From DASYAE01 sp036501535 (lineage in GTDB: Bacteria > Actinomycetota > Actinomycetes > Streptomycetales > Catenulisporaceae), in assembly GCA_036501535.1 (NCBI GenBank), contig DASYAE010000161.1, positions 1 through 63,781 of the forward strand: a stretch of DNA of 63,781 nt, written 5' to 3'. The position numbers and the translations under genes are program-made. This document shows positions 8,508 to 16,802 of the stretch, piece by piece. Numbering within the stretch: the first letter of the stretch is position 1; each line of letters opens with the position of its first letter. A model generated the notes under the pieces. That model did no database searches, was not told the origin of the DNA, and saw only the letters and a list, made by a program, of their open reading frames with translations.

Positions 8508-10001
8508 TCAGCCGTGTGCGGCGCCTACCGACGCGGCCAGGTCCGCGGCGGCCGCCCGGCATTCCGCGACCAGCAGCCGCAGATGCTCCTCGCCGGTCAG
8601 CGGGTTGATGATGCAGGCGCGCAGCACCGGCCGCCCGGCCAGCATCGTGCCGGTCGCGAAGACCCGGCCGCGGGCCTGCACGGCGGCTGGCAGCGCGGCG
8701 TTGACCTCGTCGGCCGCGGCCGGAGCGAGCCCTGCGGGGGCGTAGCGGAAGGCGGTGATGGAGGTCTCGACCGGCGCGGCCAGCTCCAGGTCGGGCGCCT
8801 CCCGCACGAGGTCGGCCAGGGTCCGCGCCGCACGGGTGCAGGCCGCCACGTCCGCGGCGACGCCGTCCCGGCCGCGCGCGGCGATCGCGGCCCAGACCGG
8901 CAGCGCCCGGAACGGCCGGGTCTGTTCGATGCCGTATTCGCTGTACCAGCCGAGCGGGGCGTCGGCCGGGTCGCGCAGGTACGGCGGCACCAGGCTGAAG
9001 GCGGACCGCAGGTTCTCCCGGTCGCGCACCAGCAGCGCGCCGACCCCGGCCGGGACCTGGAGCCACTTGTGCGGGTCCAGGGCCAGCGAGTCGGCCCGCT
9101 CCATGCCCGCGTAGCGCGCCGCGATCAGCGGATCCAGGACGCCGAGCGCGCCGTACGCGCCGTCGACGTGGAACCACAGGCCCTCCCGGTCGCAGAGGCC
9201 GGCGATCGCGTCGAGCGGGTCGACGGCGCCGGTGTTGACCGTCCCGGCGGAGCCGACCGCCAGGAACGGCGCGAAGCCGTCGGCCCGGTCCCGCGCCACC
9301 AGGCCGGCGAGCGCATCGGGGTCCAGCCGCCCGTCCCGCATCGGCACGGTTCGCAGGGCCCTGTTTCCGAGCCCGAGCAGCTCGACCGCCTTGCGCACGC
9401 AGGAGTGCGCCTCGGCCGAGGCGTACGCGGTCAGCCGCGGCGCGCCGGCCAGGCCGTCCTCGCGCACGTCCCAGCCGGCGCGGGCCAGCGCCCGGTGCCG
9501 GGCCGCGCCGGCCGCGACGATGGTGGCCATCGACGCCCCGGAGGTCAGCAGGCCGGCGCCGGGCACGTGCGGGAACCCGACCAGCTCGGCCAGCCAGCGC
9601 ACCGCGGCCCGCTCGAGCGGCACGTCCGCGTGGTCGCCGCCGGCCGTCGACGGGTTCATCGCGCCGGCGACCAGCAGCGCGGCCAGCGCGGCCGGGTGCG
9701 GGGCCGAGTTGACCCAGCCGAAGAACGCCGGGTGGCCGTTGCCCATCGGGTAGGTCAGAACGCTGCGCTCGGCGTCGCGCAGGAGCCGCGCCGGGTCGGC
9801 ACCGGTCACCGGCAGCGGCGCGCCGGCCAGTTCGGCGGCGAGCCGCGACGGCATGGCCTGCCAGACCGGCCGATCGGGCACCGCCTCCAGATGGCGCGCG
9901 GCGGTCTCGGCGGCCGCGTGCAGCAGCGCGTGGGCGAGGGCGGCGGGATGCGCGGGGGCGCGGTCCGCCACCGCCCCGCCGCCCTGTGCGGGATCCGCCA
10001 T
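8508..10001 (-). CDS. PLP-dependent decarboxylase, aromatic-L-amino-acid decarboxylase-like
   Basis: A 497-residue group II PLP decarboxylase. The Schiff-base lysine is in SLALDPHKWLQVP, preceded by FHVDGAYGAL, whose Asp binds the pyridine nitrogen. GLLTSGASMATIVA and AYASAEAHSCVRKAVELL are the cofactor phosphate and stacking-histidine regions. Length and motifs fit decarboxylases of aromatic amino acids, glutamate or diaminobutyrate; the substrate is not clear. GGAG lies 6 bases before the ATG at 10001. It is the first of two divergent decarboxylase genes around the AraC regulator. Confidence 0.85.
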   Translation of the reverse strand: MADPAQGGGAVADRAPAHPAALAHALLHAAAETAARHLEAVPDRPVWQAMPSRLAAELAGAPLPVTGADPARLLRDAERSVLTYPMGNGHPAFFGWVNSAPHPAALAALLVAGAMNPSTAGGDHADVPLERAAVRWLAELVGFPHVPGAGLLTSGASMATIVAAGAARHRALARAGWDVREDGLAGAPRLTAYASAEAHSCVRKAVELLGLGNRALRTVPMRDGRLDPDALAGLVARDRADGFAPFLAVGSAGTVNTGAVDPLDAIAGLCDREGLWFHVDGAYGALGVLDPLIAARYAGMERADSLALDPHKWLQVPAGVGALLVRDRENLRSAFSLVPPYLRDPADAPLGWYSEYGIEQTRPFRALPVWAAIAARGRDGVAADVAACTRAARTLADLVREAPDLELAAPVETSITAFRYAPAGLAPAAADEVNAALPAAVQARGRVFATGTMLAGRPVLRACIINPLTGEEHLRLLVAECRAAAADLAASVGAAHG

Positions 10002-10111
10002 GAGCAGCTCCGGAGTCGGTCGAGGAACGCGAGGGGCGCGAACTTGCGCCGGGTACCCGCGATCTTAGCCAAGGTGTTGCCGCGGTCGCGGACGCAGGTC
10101 GCGGCGGCGGA

Positions 10112-10975
10112 TCAGGCGCCGAGGCCGGCGTCGGCGGCGTATCGGGCCGGCGTCAGGCCCATGATGCGCTTGAAGTGCCGGGTGAAGTGCGCCTGATCGT
10201 AGAAGCCCGCCTGCGTCGCGACCTGCGTGATCGGCAGCCCGCTGCGCAGCAGCGGCTTCGCCCGCCAGACCCGCGCCTGCGTCTGGTAGGCGTGCGGCGT
10301 CATCCCGGTGGCCTGCCGGAAGACGCGGCACAGGTGGAAGGCGCTCAGGCCGGCGAAGCCGGCCAGCGCGTCGAGCGAGACGTTCTGCTCCGCGTGGTCC
10401 TCGAGGTACTGCTTGGCGCGCAGGACCGCGGCCCGCTCCCGCCCCGCCCCGCGCGGCTCCTGCGCCGGCCTGCAGTGCCGGCCGACGAGCAGCACCAGCG
10501 CCTCGGCCAGGCAGGCCGCCCGCTCCAGCGGGCTGGATCCGGGCAGCTCCGAGAGCCGGTGGAAGCGGCGCAGGCGCGCGGCGGCCGCCGGGTCGCGCAC
10601 GAGGTCGCCGCCGAATGCGGGCAGCGAGGGCCCGGCGCCGGGGAACTCCTCCATGATCACGCGCATGAGCCGCGGGCCGGGATACAGCGCCCGGTACGTC
10701 CACGAGCTCTGCGACGGAGGACCGCCGGCGTGCGCCTCCTGCGGATTGAGCGCGATCAGGTCGCCGGGGCCGATCAGGTGCGTGTCGTGGCGGTAGACAG
10801 CGTGCGCGCGGCCGCCCTCGGTCAGCGCGATGAAGAACTCTTCGTGCGCGTGCGGATGGAACGCGAACTCGCTGATCGTGGCCCGGAACAGCTCCAGGCC
10901 GCCGAGGTCCCCGGCCTGCCACATCCGGACGGCGGTGTCGGGCCGCCCGGCCGGGCCGGGATGGGATGTGGTCAC
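10112..10975 (-). CDS. AraC family transcriptional regulator (cupin sensor plus HTH)
   Basis: A 287-residue regulator. The N-terminal cupin sensor carries FHPHAHEEFFIALTEGG and GDLIALNPQEAHAG. The C-terminal double helix-turn-helix reads VSLDALAGFAGLSAFHLCRVF and then ITQVATQAGFYDQAHFTRHF, ending with the family signature GLTPARY. The cupin would bind a small effector and the HTH pair DNA. The start is the GTG at 10975. It is in the same direction as the adjacent PLP decarboxylase, so it may control that gene; this is inferred from position. Confidence 0.9.
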   Translation of the reverse strand: MTTSHPGPAGRPDTAVRMWQAGDLGGLELFRATISEFAFHPHAHEEFFIALTEGGRAHAVYRHDTHLIGPGDLIALNPQEAHAGGPPSQSSWTYRALYPGPRLMRVIMEEFPGAGPSLPAFGGDLVRDPAAAARLRRFHRLSELPGSSPLERAACLAEALVLLVGRHCRPAQEPRGAGRERAAVLRAKQYLEDHAEQNVSLDALAGFAGLSAFHLCRVFRQATGMTPHAYQTQARVWRAKPLLRSGLPITQVATQAGFYDQAHFTRHFKRIMGLTPARYAADAGLGA

Positions 10976-11012
10976 CGCTGCAGGATAAGCGTCCTTCGTG
11001 CGCGGGCACTTC

Positions 11013-11393
11013 TCACGACGACGGGTCCGGCTCCAGCCAGCCGGTCACCCATTGCTGGAAGAGCACGACGATCTGCTCCAGGTCGTTCTCGTCATGGCTG
11101 GCGATCAGCGAATAGAGCGTGGACGCCTGCTCCTCCGACGCGCGGCGCGACAGGATGTCGGCGAGCTGGCTGGTGTCGGTCAGGAACCACTGCGTGTTGT
11201 CCAGCAGGGTGGCGAGCTGCGAGGCGAAGCCCTCGATGTCGGTCTTCTTGTTCTTGCGCGCTTCGCGGATCCCCGTGTCCGCGCTGTCGGGCAGCTGGCC
11301 GGCGTAGTCGCCGGTGCCGCCGTCGTCCGCGACCGGGACGCTGAACAGCGTCTTGAGCAGCTCGGTGCAGTTCTGCCACTCCGAATAATCCAC
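11013..11393 (-). CDS. Hypothetical protein
   Basis: A 126-residue acidic, soluble-looking protein with no family I recognise. It is mostly helical by composition (FASQLATLLDNTQWFLTD, LADILSRRASEEQASTLYSL, ENDLEQIVVLFQQWVTGW). The GTG at 11393 is preferred because GGAGG sits about 10 bases upstream; an upstream extension of the frame is shadow. The downstream AraC gene starts 38 bases after its stop, so co-transcription is possible. Confidence 0.6.
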   Translation of the reverse strand: MDYSEWQNCTELLKTLFSVPVADDGGTGDYAGQLPDSADTGIREARKNKKTDIEGFASQLATLLDNTQWFLTDTSQLADILSRRASEEQASTLYSLIASHDENDLEQIVVLFQQWVTGWLEPDPSS

Positions 11394-11628
11394 CTCTGAC
11401 AGACCTCCGCATCGTCTCGCGCGGCTCCCGCTCTGCGAGGTTAGGGCGCCCGGCCGGGCTCGATGTGCCACAACAGGTAGACAATCGCGCGCGTGTGTGC
11501 GCGCTATCGGGCATCCCGGACCGGCCGGCCGGCCCAGCAATTTCGTACAAGACCGCCCGCGCGCACCCGGCCTACCGTGCAGAAGGCGATCAGCGCCGAG
11601 TCGCTGCGCCGGGCCAGGGAGGTCACCG

Positions 11629-13023
11629 ATGCAGGCCACGGAAACGGGCGAGCTGCTCACCCGCACGACGCAGATCGCGATCGACTGGCTCGAGTCGCTC
11701 GACAAGCGGCCGGTCGGCGAGTCCGCCGGGGTCGAGGAGCTGCGCGCCCGGCTCGGCGGCGAGCTGCCCGATGCTCCGGCCGATCCGCTGGAGGTGGTCG
11801 AGCAGCTGGTCCGGGCGGCCGACCCGGGGCTCGTCGCGATGCCCTCAGGCCGCTACTTCGGGTTCGTGATCGGCGGCAGCCTGCCGGCCGCGCTTGCCGC
11901 CGACTGGCTCACCTCCGCCTGGGACCAGTGCCCCGGCCTGTACGCGTGCGGGCCGTCCGCGATGGTCGCCGAGGAGGTGGCCGGCGGCTGGCTCGCGCAG
12001 CTGCTCGGGCTGCCGCGGCAGGCCTCGTTCGCGTTCGTGACCGGATGCCAGATGGCCCACGTCACCGGCCTGGCCGCGGCCCGCCACCACGTGCTGCGGG
12101 CGGCCGGCTGGGACGTCGAGGAGCGGGGCCTGGCCGGGTCGCCGCCGATCAGGGTCCTGATGGGAGCCAGGCGGCACGTCACCATCGACCGCGCGCTGCG
12201 GCTGCTGGGCATCGGCCGCGCGTCCTTCCGGCTCGTCCCGGTCGACGGCTCCGGCCGGATGCAGGCCGCCGCGCTGCGCTCGCAACTCGCCGAGGACAGC
12301 GGACCGGCGATCGTCTGCGCGCAGGCGGGCGAGGTGAACACCGGAGCCTTCGACGACTTCGAGGCGGTCGCCGACGCGGCGGCTGGCGCGGGCGCGTGGC
12401 TGCACATCGACGGCGCGTTCGGGATGTGGGCTGCGGCGAGCCCGAAGTACCGTCACCTGGTCGCCGGCGCCGGGCGCGCAGACTCATGGGCCTTCGACGC
12501 GCACAAGTGGCTCAACGTGCCTTATGACTCGGGCCTGGCCTACTGCGCCCACCCCGACTCGCATCGCGCCGCGATGGCCGCGACCGCCGGCTACCTGATC
12601 CAGGGCGGCGAGCAAGAGCCGCGCGACGCCATCGACTGGACGCCCACGTTCTCCCGGCGGGCCCGCGGCTTCGCCGTCTACGCGGCGCTCAGGTCGCTCG
12701 GCCGGGACGGCGTCGCAGACCTCGTCGAGCGCTCGTGCGCGCACGCGCGGGCGTTCGCCGAGGGCGTGGCCGCGATCCCCGGCTGCCGCCTGCTCGCCGA
12801 GGTCGTGATCAACCAGGTCCTCTTCCGGTTCGAGGACGACGACCGCACCGACCGGATCCTGCGCCGCGTCGTGGCCGGCGGCGAGGCGTGGCTGAGTGGC
12901 ACGACCCTCGACGGCCGGCGCGCGATCCGGCTGTCGGTCAGCAACTGGCAGACCGACGCGGACGACATCGCCCGCGCCCTCGCCGCGTTCCGCGCCGCCG
13001 CCAAGGCGGAGCCGCTGAGATAG
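11629..13023 (+). CDS. PLP-dependent decarboxylase family protein
   Basis: A 464-residue group II PLP decarboxylase, distinct from the one at 8508. The lysine that binds PLP is in SWAFDAHKWLNVPYDSG, and the Asp partner in LHIDGAFGMW. VTGCQMAHVTGLAAARHHVL replaces the usual phosphate-binding TSGG region, and the stacking histidine is in GARRHVTIDRALRLLG. A GGGAGG sequence 7 bases before the ATG at 11629 decides the start; the frame is open further up. A role in amino-acid or tyrosine-like decarboxylation is possible but not shown by context. Confidence 0.84.
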   Translation: MQATETGELLTRTTQIAIDWLESLDKRPVGESAGVEELRARLGGELPDAPADPLEVVEQLVRAADPGLVAMPSGRYFGFVIGGSLPAALAADWLTSAWDQCPGLYACGPSAMVAEEVAGGWLAQLLGLPRQASFAFVTGCQMAHVTGLAAARHHVLRAAGWDVEERGLAGSPPIRVLMGARRHVTIDRALRLLGIGRASFRLVPVDGSGRMQAAALRSQLAEDSGPAIVCAQAGEVNTGAFDDFEAVADAAAGAGAWLHIDGAFGMWAAASPKYRHLVAGAGRADSWAFDAHKWLNVPYDSGLAYCAHPDSHRAAMAATAGYLIQGGEQEPRDAIDWTPTFSRRARGFAVYAALRSLGRDGVADLVERSCAHARAFAEGVAAIPGCRLLAEVVINQVLFRFEDDDRTDRILRRVVAGGEAWLSGTTLDGRRAIRLSVSNWQTDADDIARALAAFRAAAKAEPLR

Positions 13024-13034
13024 CTGACGGAGCC

Positions 13035-13076
13035 GCTGTCAGACAGCTGACAGGGCTGGTACTGACGGCCCGTCAG
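13035..13076. terminator. Two small hairpins between convergent genes
   Basis: GCTGT-CAG-ACAGC (13035-13047) and CTGACG-GCC-CGTCAG (13062-13076) fill the 49-base gap between the convergent decarboxylase (ends 13023) and glpK1 (ends 13073). The second overlaps the glpK1 stop codon. They could serve as a bidirectional terminator, though neither has a T-run. Confidence 0.4.
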
Positions 13077-14587
13077 GCCGCGGACGACGGCCGGAGCCAG
13101 TCGAAGGTGCGCTCGACCGCGCGCTGCCAGTTCGCGTATTCGCTCTCCCGGTGCTGCGGGTCCATCTTCGGCAGCCACTGCGCCGCGCGGTGCCAGTTGC
13201 GGCGCAGGCCCTCGAGATCCGGCCAGTACCCGACCGCCAGGCCCGCCGCATAGGCCGCACCGAGCGAGACCGTCTCGGCCACCATCGGGCGCACCACCGG
13301 CGCGTCGAGCACGTCTGCGATGAACTGCATCAGCAGGTTGTCCGCGGTCATCCCGCCGTCCACCTTCAGCGTGCTCAGCGCCAGCCCCGAGTCGGCGTTC
13401 ATCGCGTCAACCACCTCGCGGGTCTGCCAGCCGGTCGCCTCCAGCACCGCGCGGGCCAGGTGCCCCTTGGTGATGTACGACGTCAGCCCGACGATGATGC
13501 CGCGCGCCTCGCTGCGCCAGTGCGGCGCGAACAGCCCGGCGAAGGCCGGCACGATGTAGCAGCCGCCGTTGTCCTCGACCGTGCGGGCCAGGGTCTCGAT
13601 CTCCGGGGCGCTGGAGATCAGGCCCAGGCTGTCCCGGAACCACTGCACCAGCGAGCCGGTCACCGCGATCGAGCCCTCCAGCGCGTAGACCGCCGGCTCG
13701 TCGCCGATCCGGTAGCCCACCGTGGTCAGCAGGCCGTGGCTGGAGCGCACCGGCGTGTCGCCGGTGTTCAGCAGCAGGAAGCTGCCGGTGCCGTAGGTGC
13801 ACTTCGCCTCGCCCCGGGCGAAGCAGGTCTGGCCGAACAGCGCGGCCTGCTGGTCGCCGAGCGCCGCGCTGATCCGCACGCCGGGCACCGCGCGGGTCGC
13901 GGTGCCGTAGGACTCGGTGGAGGAGCGGATCTCGGGCAGCATCGCGGCCGGGATGCCGAAGAAGTCCAGTAGCTCCGGCTCCCACTTCAGGGTGCTGATG
14001 TTCATCAGCAGGGTGCGGCTGGCGTTGGTCACGTCGGTCACGTGCACGCCGCCGTCCGGGCCGCCGGTCAGGTTCCAGATCAGCCAGCTCTCCATGGTGC
14101 CGAACAGGACCTCGCCGCGCTCGGCCCGCTCGCGCAGCCCCGGGGTGTGATCCAGCATCCAGCGCAGCCGCGGCGCGGAGAAGTAGGTGGCCAGCGGCAG
14201 GCCGGTGCGCTCGGGCACCAGCGCGGCGCCGGGCCGGTGCGCGAACTGCTCGACCAGCTCGTCGGTGCGGGTGTCCTGCCAGACCACGGCCCGGCCGATC
14301 GGCGTGCCGGTGCGCCGGTCCCACAGCACGGTGGTCTCCCGCTGGTTGGCGATGCCCAGCGCGACCACCTGGCTCAGGTCGATGCCGGCCCGGTTCACCG
14401 CGTCCGGGGCGAGGTGGGTCAGGTTGCGCCAGATCTCCACCGCGTCGTGCTCGACCCAGCCGGGCTTCGGATAGTGCTGCCGGTGCTCCCGCTGCGTCAC
14501 CGACACCATCCGCCCGGCCTGGTCGAACAGCAGGCAGCGGGTCGAGGTCGTGCCCTGGTCGACGGCCATCACGTAGTGCGCGACCAT
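13073..14587 (-). CDS. glpK: Glycerol kinase (first copy)
   Basis: A 504-residue FGGY-family kinase that phosphorylates glycerol to glycerol 3-phosphate with ATP. The N-terminus MAVDQGTTSTRCLLFD is the phosphate-1 motif. NQRETTVLWDRRTG, CTYGTGSFLLLNTG, YALEGSIAVTGSLVQW and VDGGMTADNLLMQF are all glycerol-kinase hallmarks. The start is the ATG at 14587 with AAAGG upstream. A second glycerol kinase, at 16803, lies in the divergent operon. This copy is downstream of and in line with the IclR gene, with a 133-base gap. Confidence 0.95.
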   Translation of the reverse strand: MVAHYVMAVDQGTTSTRCLLFDQAGRMVSVTQREHRQHYPKPGWVEHDAVEIWRNLTHLAPDAVNRAGIDLSQVVALGIANQRETTVLWDRRTGTPIGRAVVWQDTRTDELVEQFAHRPGAALVPERTGLPLATYFSAPRLRWMLDHTPGLRERAERGEVLFGTMESWLIWNLTGGPDGGVHVTDVTNASRTLLMNISTLKWEPELLDFFGIPAAMLPEIRSSTESYGTATRAVPGVRISAALGDQQAALFGQTCFARGEAKCTYGTGSFLLLNTGDTPVRSSHGLLTTVGYRIGDEPAVYALEGSIAVTGSLVQWFRDSLGLISSAPEIETLARTVEDNGGCYIVPAFAGLFAPHWRSEARGIIVGLTSYITKGHLARAVLEATGWQTREVVDAMNADSGLALSTLKVDGGMTADNLLMQFIADVLDAPVVRPMVAETVSLGAAYAAGLAVGYWPDLEGLRRNWHRAAQWLPKMDPQHRESEYANWQRAVERTFDWLRPSSAA

Positions 14588-14635
14588 GGATGAGCCTTTC
14601 GCGGCGGCGAGACGGGGTCGGACGGGCGGTGCCGA

Positions 14636-14673
14636 TGTTGTTGGTGTCGTTGTCGTTGTCGGTGTGGTTGTCG
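14636..14673. repeat. Low-complexity GTTGTCG-rich tract upstream of glpK1
   Basis: Short imperfect repeats of GTTGT/GTCG on the plus strand read as a CAA/ACAC-rich, nearly G-poor tract on the minus (coding) strand, 49-86 bases before the glpK1 ATG. In the transcript this would be an unstructured leader. It is too irregular for a designed repeat array. Confidence 0.5.
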
Positions 14674-14720
14674 GAGCGCGGCGGACGGTCGGGCTTGTCG
14701 GGCCCCTTCCGGGGCCGGCG

Positions 14721-15488
14721 CTACCAGCGGCCGGCGCCGAGGTCGCGGGAGATCGCGCGGGCCGCGTTCTGGACCACGTCGACCAGGCCCGGGTCCGCAC
14801 GGTCGGGGGTCGGGCACAGCCGGTCGGCCGAGCCCGCGATGCTTATCGCGCCGACCACCAGACCACCGTAACCGCGGATCGGCGCCGCGATCGAGGCCTG
14901 GCCCGGGGTGAACTCCTCCGACTCGAAGGCCCAGCCCTGCTCGTGCACCCGGGAGACGGCCCGCTTCAGCGCTGCGGGCGTGGTCAGCGTCCTGCGCGTG
15001 AACTGCTCGAGCTCCGCGTCGGCGATCCCCGCGGCCACCTCGGCGTCGTAGGCCATGAGGATCTTGCCCAGGGCGGTGGCGTGCAGGGGGAGCAGCGCCC
15101 CGACGTCGAGGGTCTGCAGCGAGTCGTCCGGCCGGAACACGTGGTGCACCACCAGCACCTTGCCCTCGAGCGGGGTGCCGATCCGGACCGCCTCGCCGCT
15201 GCGCGAGGCCAGCGCGTCGGCCCAGTTGATCGCCCGCGAGCGCAGGTCGTTGACGTCCAGGTAGCTGGTGCCCAGGTGCAGCAGCGCCGCGCCGAGCTGG
15301 TACTTGCCGCTGCTCCTGTCCTGCTCGACGAAGCCGACCTCCTGCAGGGTGCGCAGGATGCCGTGGGTGGTGCCCTTCGCCAGGCCCAGTGAGGTGGCGA
15401 TCTCGCCGACCCCGAGCCGCCCGGAGCCGCGGGCCAGCAGGCGCAGGATCGCGGCGGCCCGCTCGATGGACTGTACGGCTCCTGGCAT
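14721..15488 (-). CDS. IclR family transcriptional regulator of glycerol genes (GylR-like)
   Basis: A 255-residue regulator. The N-terminal winged helix reads VQSIERAAAILRLLA, then LGVGEIATSLGLAKGTTHGILRTLQEVGFVEQ. The C-terminal effector domain has ALLPLHATALGKILMAY, FESEEFTPGQASIAAPIRGYGG and VVGAISIAGSADRL, standard for IclR. Flanked on both sides by glycerol catabolic genes, it is a good match to GylR, which represses glycerol uptake and kinase genes in Streptomyces until glycerol 3-phosphate is present. Two operator-like palindromes lie in the divergent gap upstream of it. Confidence 0.92.
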   Translation of the reverse strand: MPGAVQSIERAAAILRLLARGSGRLGVGEIATSLGLAKGTTHGILRTLQEVGFVEQDRSSGKYQLGAALLHLGTSYLDVNDLRSRAINWADALASRSGEAVRIGTPLEGKVLVVHHVFRPDDSLQTLDVGALLPLHATALGKILMAYDAEVAAGIADAELEQFTRRTLTTPAALKRAVSRVHEQGWAFESEEFTPGQASIAAPIRGYGGLVVGAISIAGSADRLCPTPDRADPGLVDVVQNAARAISRDLGAGRW

Positions 15489-15515
15489 GGGTGTGATGGT
15501 AGCCGTTCGAAGAGC

Positions 15516-15532
15516 GTTCGACTATGTCGAAT
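15516..15532. promoter_or_regulatory. IclR-type operator 1
   Basis: GTTCGACTATGTCGAAT, a palindrome with perfect 6-base arms (TTCGAC / GTCGAA) around TAT. It lies 28 bases upstream of the IclR start codon and matches the second site at 15644 at 12 of 17 positions. Autoregulation is inferred. Confidence 0.6.
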
Positions 15533-15643
15533 GGGCATTCGGGGGGCGGACGGGAAGCAACCCCGGCAAACTCGGGCAGCCTGCGCTTCGCCTGTCACCG
15601 CCATGCCGCGCAATGATAACTCACGCCGTCGAAGATGACCAGA

Positions 15644-15660
15644 GTTCGGCATTGTCGAAC
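15644..15660. promoter_or_regulatory. IclR-type operator 2, upstream of glpF
   Basis: GTTCGGCATTGTCGAAC, with arms GTTCG / CGAAC and the same GTTCG-C--TGTCGAA core as site 1. A TTGACT (15669-15674) lies just downstream and may be the -35 of the glpF promoter, so a bound repressor would block it. The rest of the 309-base gap holds the glpF leader and its strong AAGGAGGAG ribosome site; I see no gene there. Confidence 0.6.
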
Positions 15661-15797
15661 GATGTACGTTGACTGCTGTTTTTCTGATGCCAGCCTGTAA
15701 CAGGTAAGCCGCGACCGCGCGCCCCTCGTCCCCCGGGGCCGGCCGCGCCGGGTGCGCCGCTCCGCCGCGGCACGTCCGCTCGTCTCAAGGAGGAGAC

Positions 15798-16715
15798 ATG
15801 GTGGCAAGGCTCAAGGCCTACGGGCTCTTGGGAGAGATGGCGGCCGAGTTCGCCGGCACGCTCATCCTCATTCTGTTCGGCCTCGGGGTGGTGGCGCAGG
15901 TGGTCGCCACCACCGGGCTCGGCGACCACGACAGCATCGCCTGGGCATGGGGGCTCGGCGTCGTCCTCGGCGTCTACGTGGCGGGCAAGACCACGGGCGG
16001 GCACCTCAATCCCGCGGTGACCGTGACCCTGGCCGTGTTCAGCGGATTCCCCTGGCGCAAGGTGCTGCCCTACTCGTTCGCCCAGACCTTCGGGGCCTTC
16101 ATCGCCGCGCTGATCGTGCGGTGGAACTACACCGAGGTGCTGGCCAAGTTCGACCCCGGCCACACGATCAAGTCGCAGTTCATCTTCTCGACCCTGCCGG
16201 GCAACGGCGCCAACCCGGTCAGCGAGTGGGGCGCGCTGCGGGACCAGATCATCGGCACCGCGATCCTGCTGTTCCTCGTCTTCGCGGTGACCGACGCCCG
16301 CAACACCTCGCCGGCCGCCAACCTCGCCCCCGTGGTGATCGGCCTGATCGTGGTGGCGATCGGCATGGCCTGGGGCACGGACGCCGGCTACGCGATCAAC
16401 CCGGCGCGTGACTTCGGCCCGCGCCTGGCGGAGTTCATCACCGGATACGGCGGGGCGTGGCGTGATCAGTACGGCCACTTCTACTTCTGGGTGCCCATCG
16501 TCGGGCCGCTGATCGGCGGCATCATCGGTGCCGGTCTGTACAAGCTGCTGGTCGGCTACTTCCTGGCGGACGTCGAGTCGCCGTCCGAGCCGTCGGCGGA
16601 TGTGACCACGCTCGACTCGCCCGGCCCCGGCGTGCCTGCGGTCGACGGCGCCGTGGCGTCCGCGGCCACATCCACGGCCGGTTCGGAGCAGCCCGACGTC
16701 AGAGCGGCTGGTTAA
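15798..16715 (+). CDS. glpF: MIP-family glycerol facilitator / aquaglyceroporin
   Basis: A 305-residue integral membrane channel with six helices and the two half-helix NPA motifs, in GHLNPAVTVTLAVF and AINPARDFGPRL. The Asp directly after the second NPAR (NPARD) marks glycerol-conducting members rather than strict water channels. It would admit glycerol for the kinase encoded next. A variable Ser/Asp/Ala-rich tail of about 45 residues follows the last helix. AAGGAGGAG 6 bases before the ATG at 15798 is a near-ideal ribosome site. It is the first gene of glpF-glpK-glpD. Confidence 0.95.
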   Translation: MVARLKAYGLLGEMAAEFAGTLILILFGLGVVAQVVATTGLGDHDSIAWAWGLGVVLGVYVAGKTTGGHLNPAVTVTLAVFSGFPWRKVLPYSFAQTFGAFIAALIVRWNYTEVLAKFDPGHTIKSQFIFSTLPGNGANPVSEWGALRDQIIGTAILLFLVFAVTDARNTSPAANLAPVVIGLIVVAIGMAWGTDAGYAINPARDFGPRLAEFITGYGGAWRDQYGHFYFWVPIVGPLIGGIIGAGLYKLLVGYFLADVESPSEPSADVTTLDSPGPGVPAVDGAVASAATSTAGSEQPDVRAAG

Positions 16716-16759
16716 GTATCGGGCGCACCCCGGTACCTAAGACCCCATCCAGAAGCACG

Positions 16760-16779
16760 CGCCGTGCGCAGGCACGGCG
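16760..16779 (+). promoter_or_regulatory. Perfect 8-bp hairpin in the glpF-glpK2 gap
   Basis: CGCCGTGC-GCAG-GCACGGCG lies 23 bases before the glpK2 ATG and immediately upstream of its AAGGAAAGAAGG ribosome site. It has no T-run. It could stabilise or partly terminate the glpF message. Confidence 0.5.
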
Positions 16780-16802
16780 GTAAGGAAAGAAGGCAGCGCG
16801 CT

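Noticed and set aside
7797..10196. 799-codon plus-strand open frame
   Set aside because: It is a shadow across the spermidine-synthase-like and PLP decarboxylase genes, rich in Arg/Gly and with no family motif.
14636..14673. Possible CRISPR-like or tandem repeat array
   Set aside because: The units are 5-7 bases, irregular and without spacers. It is only a low-complexity leader.
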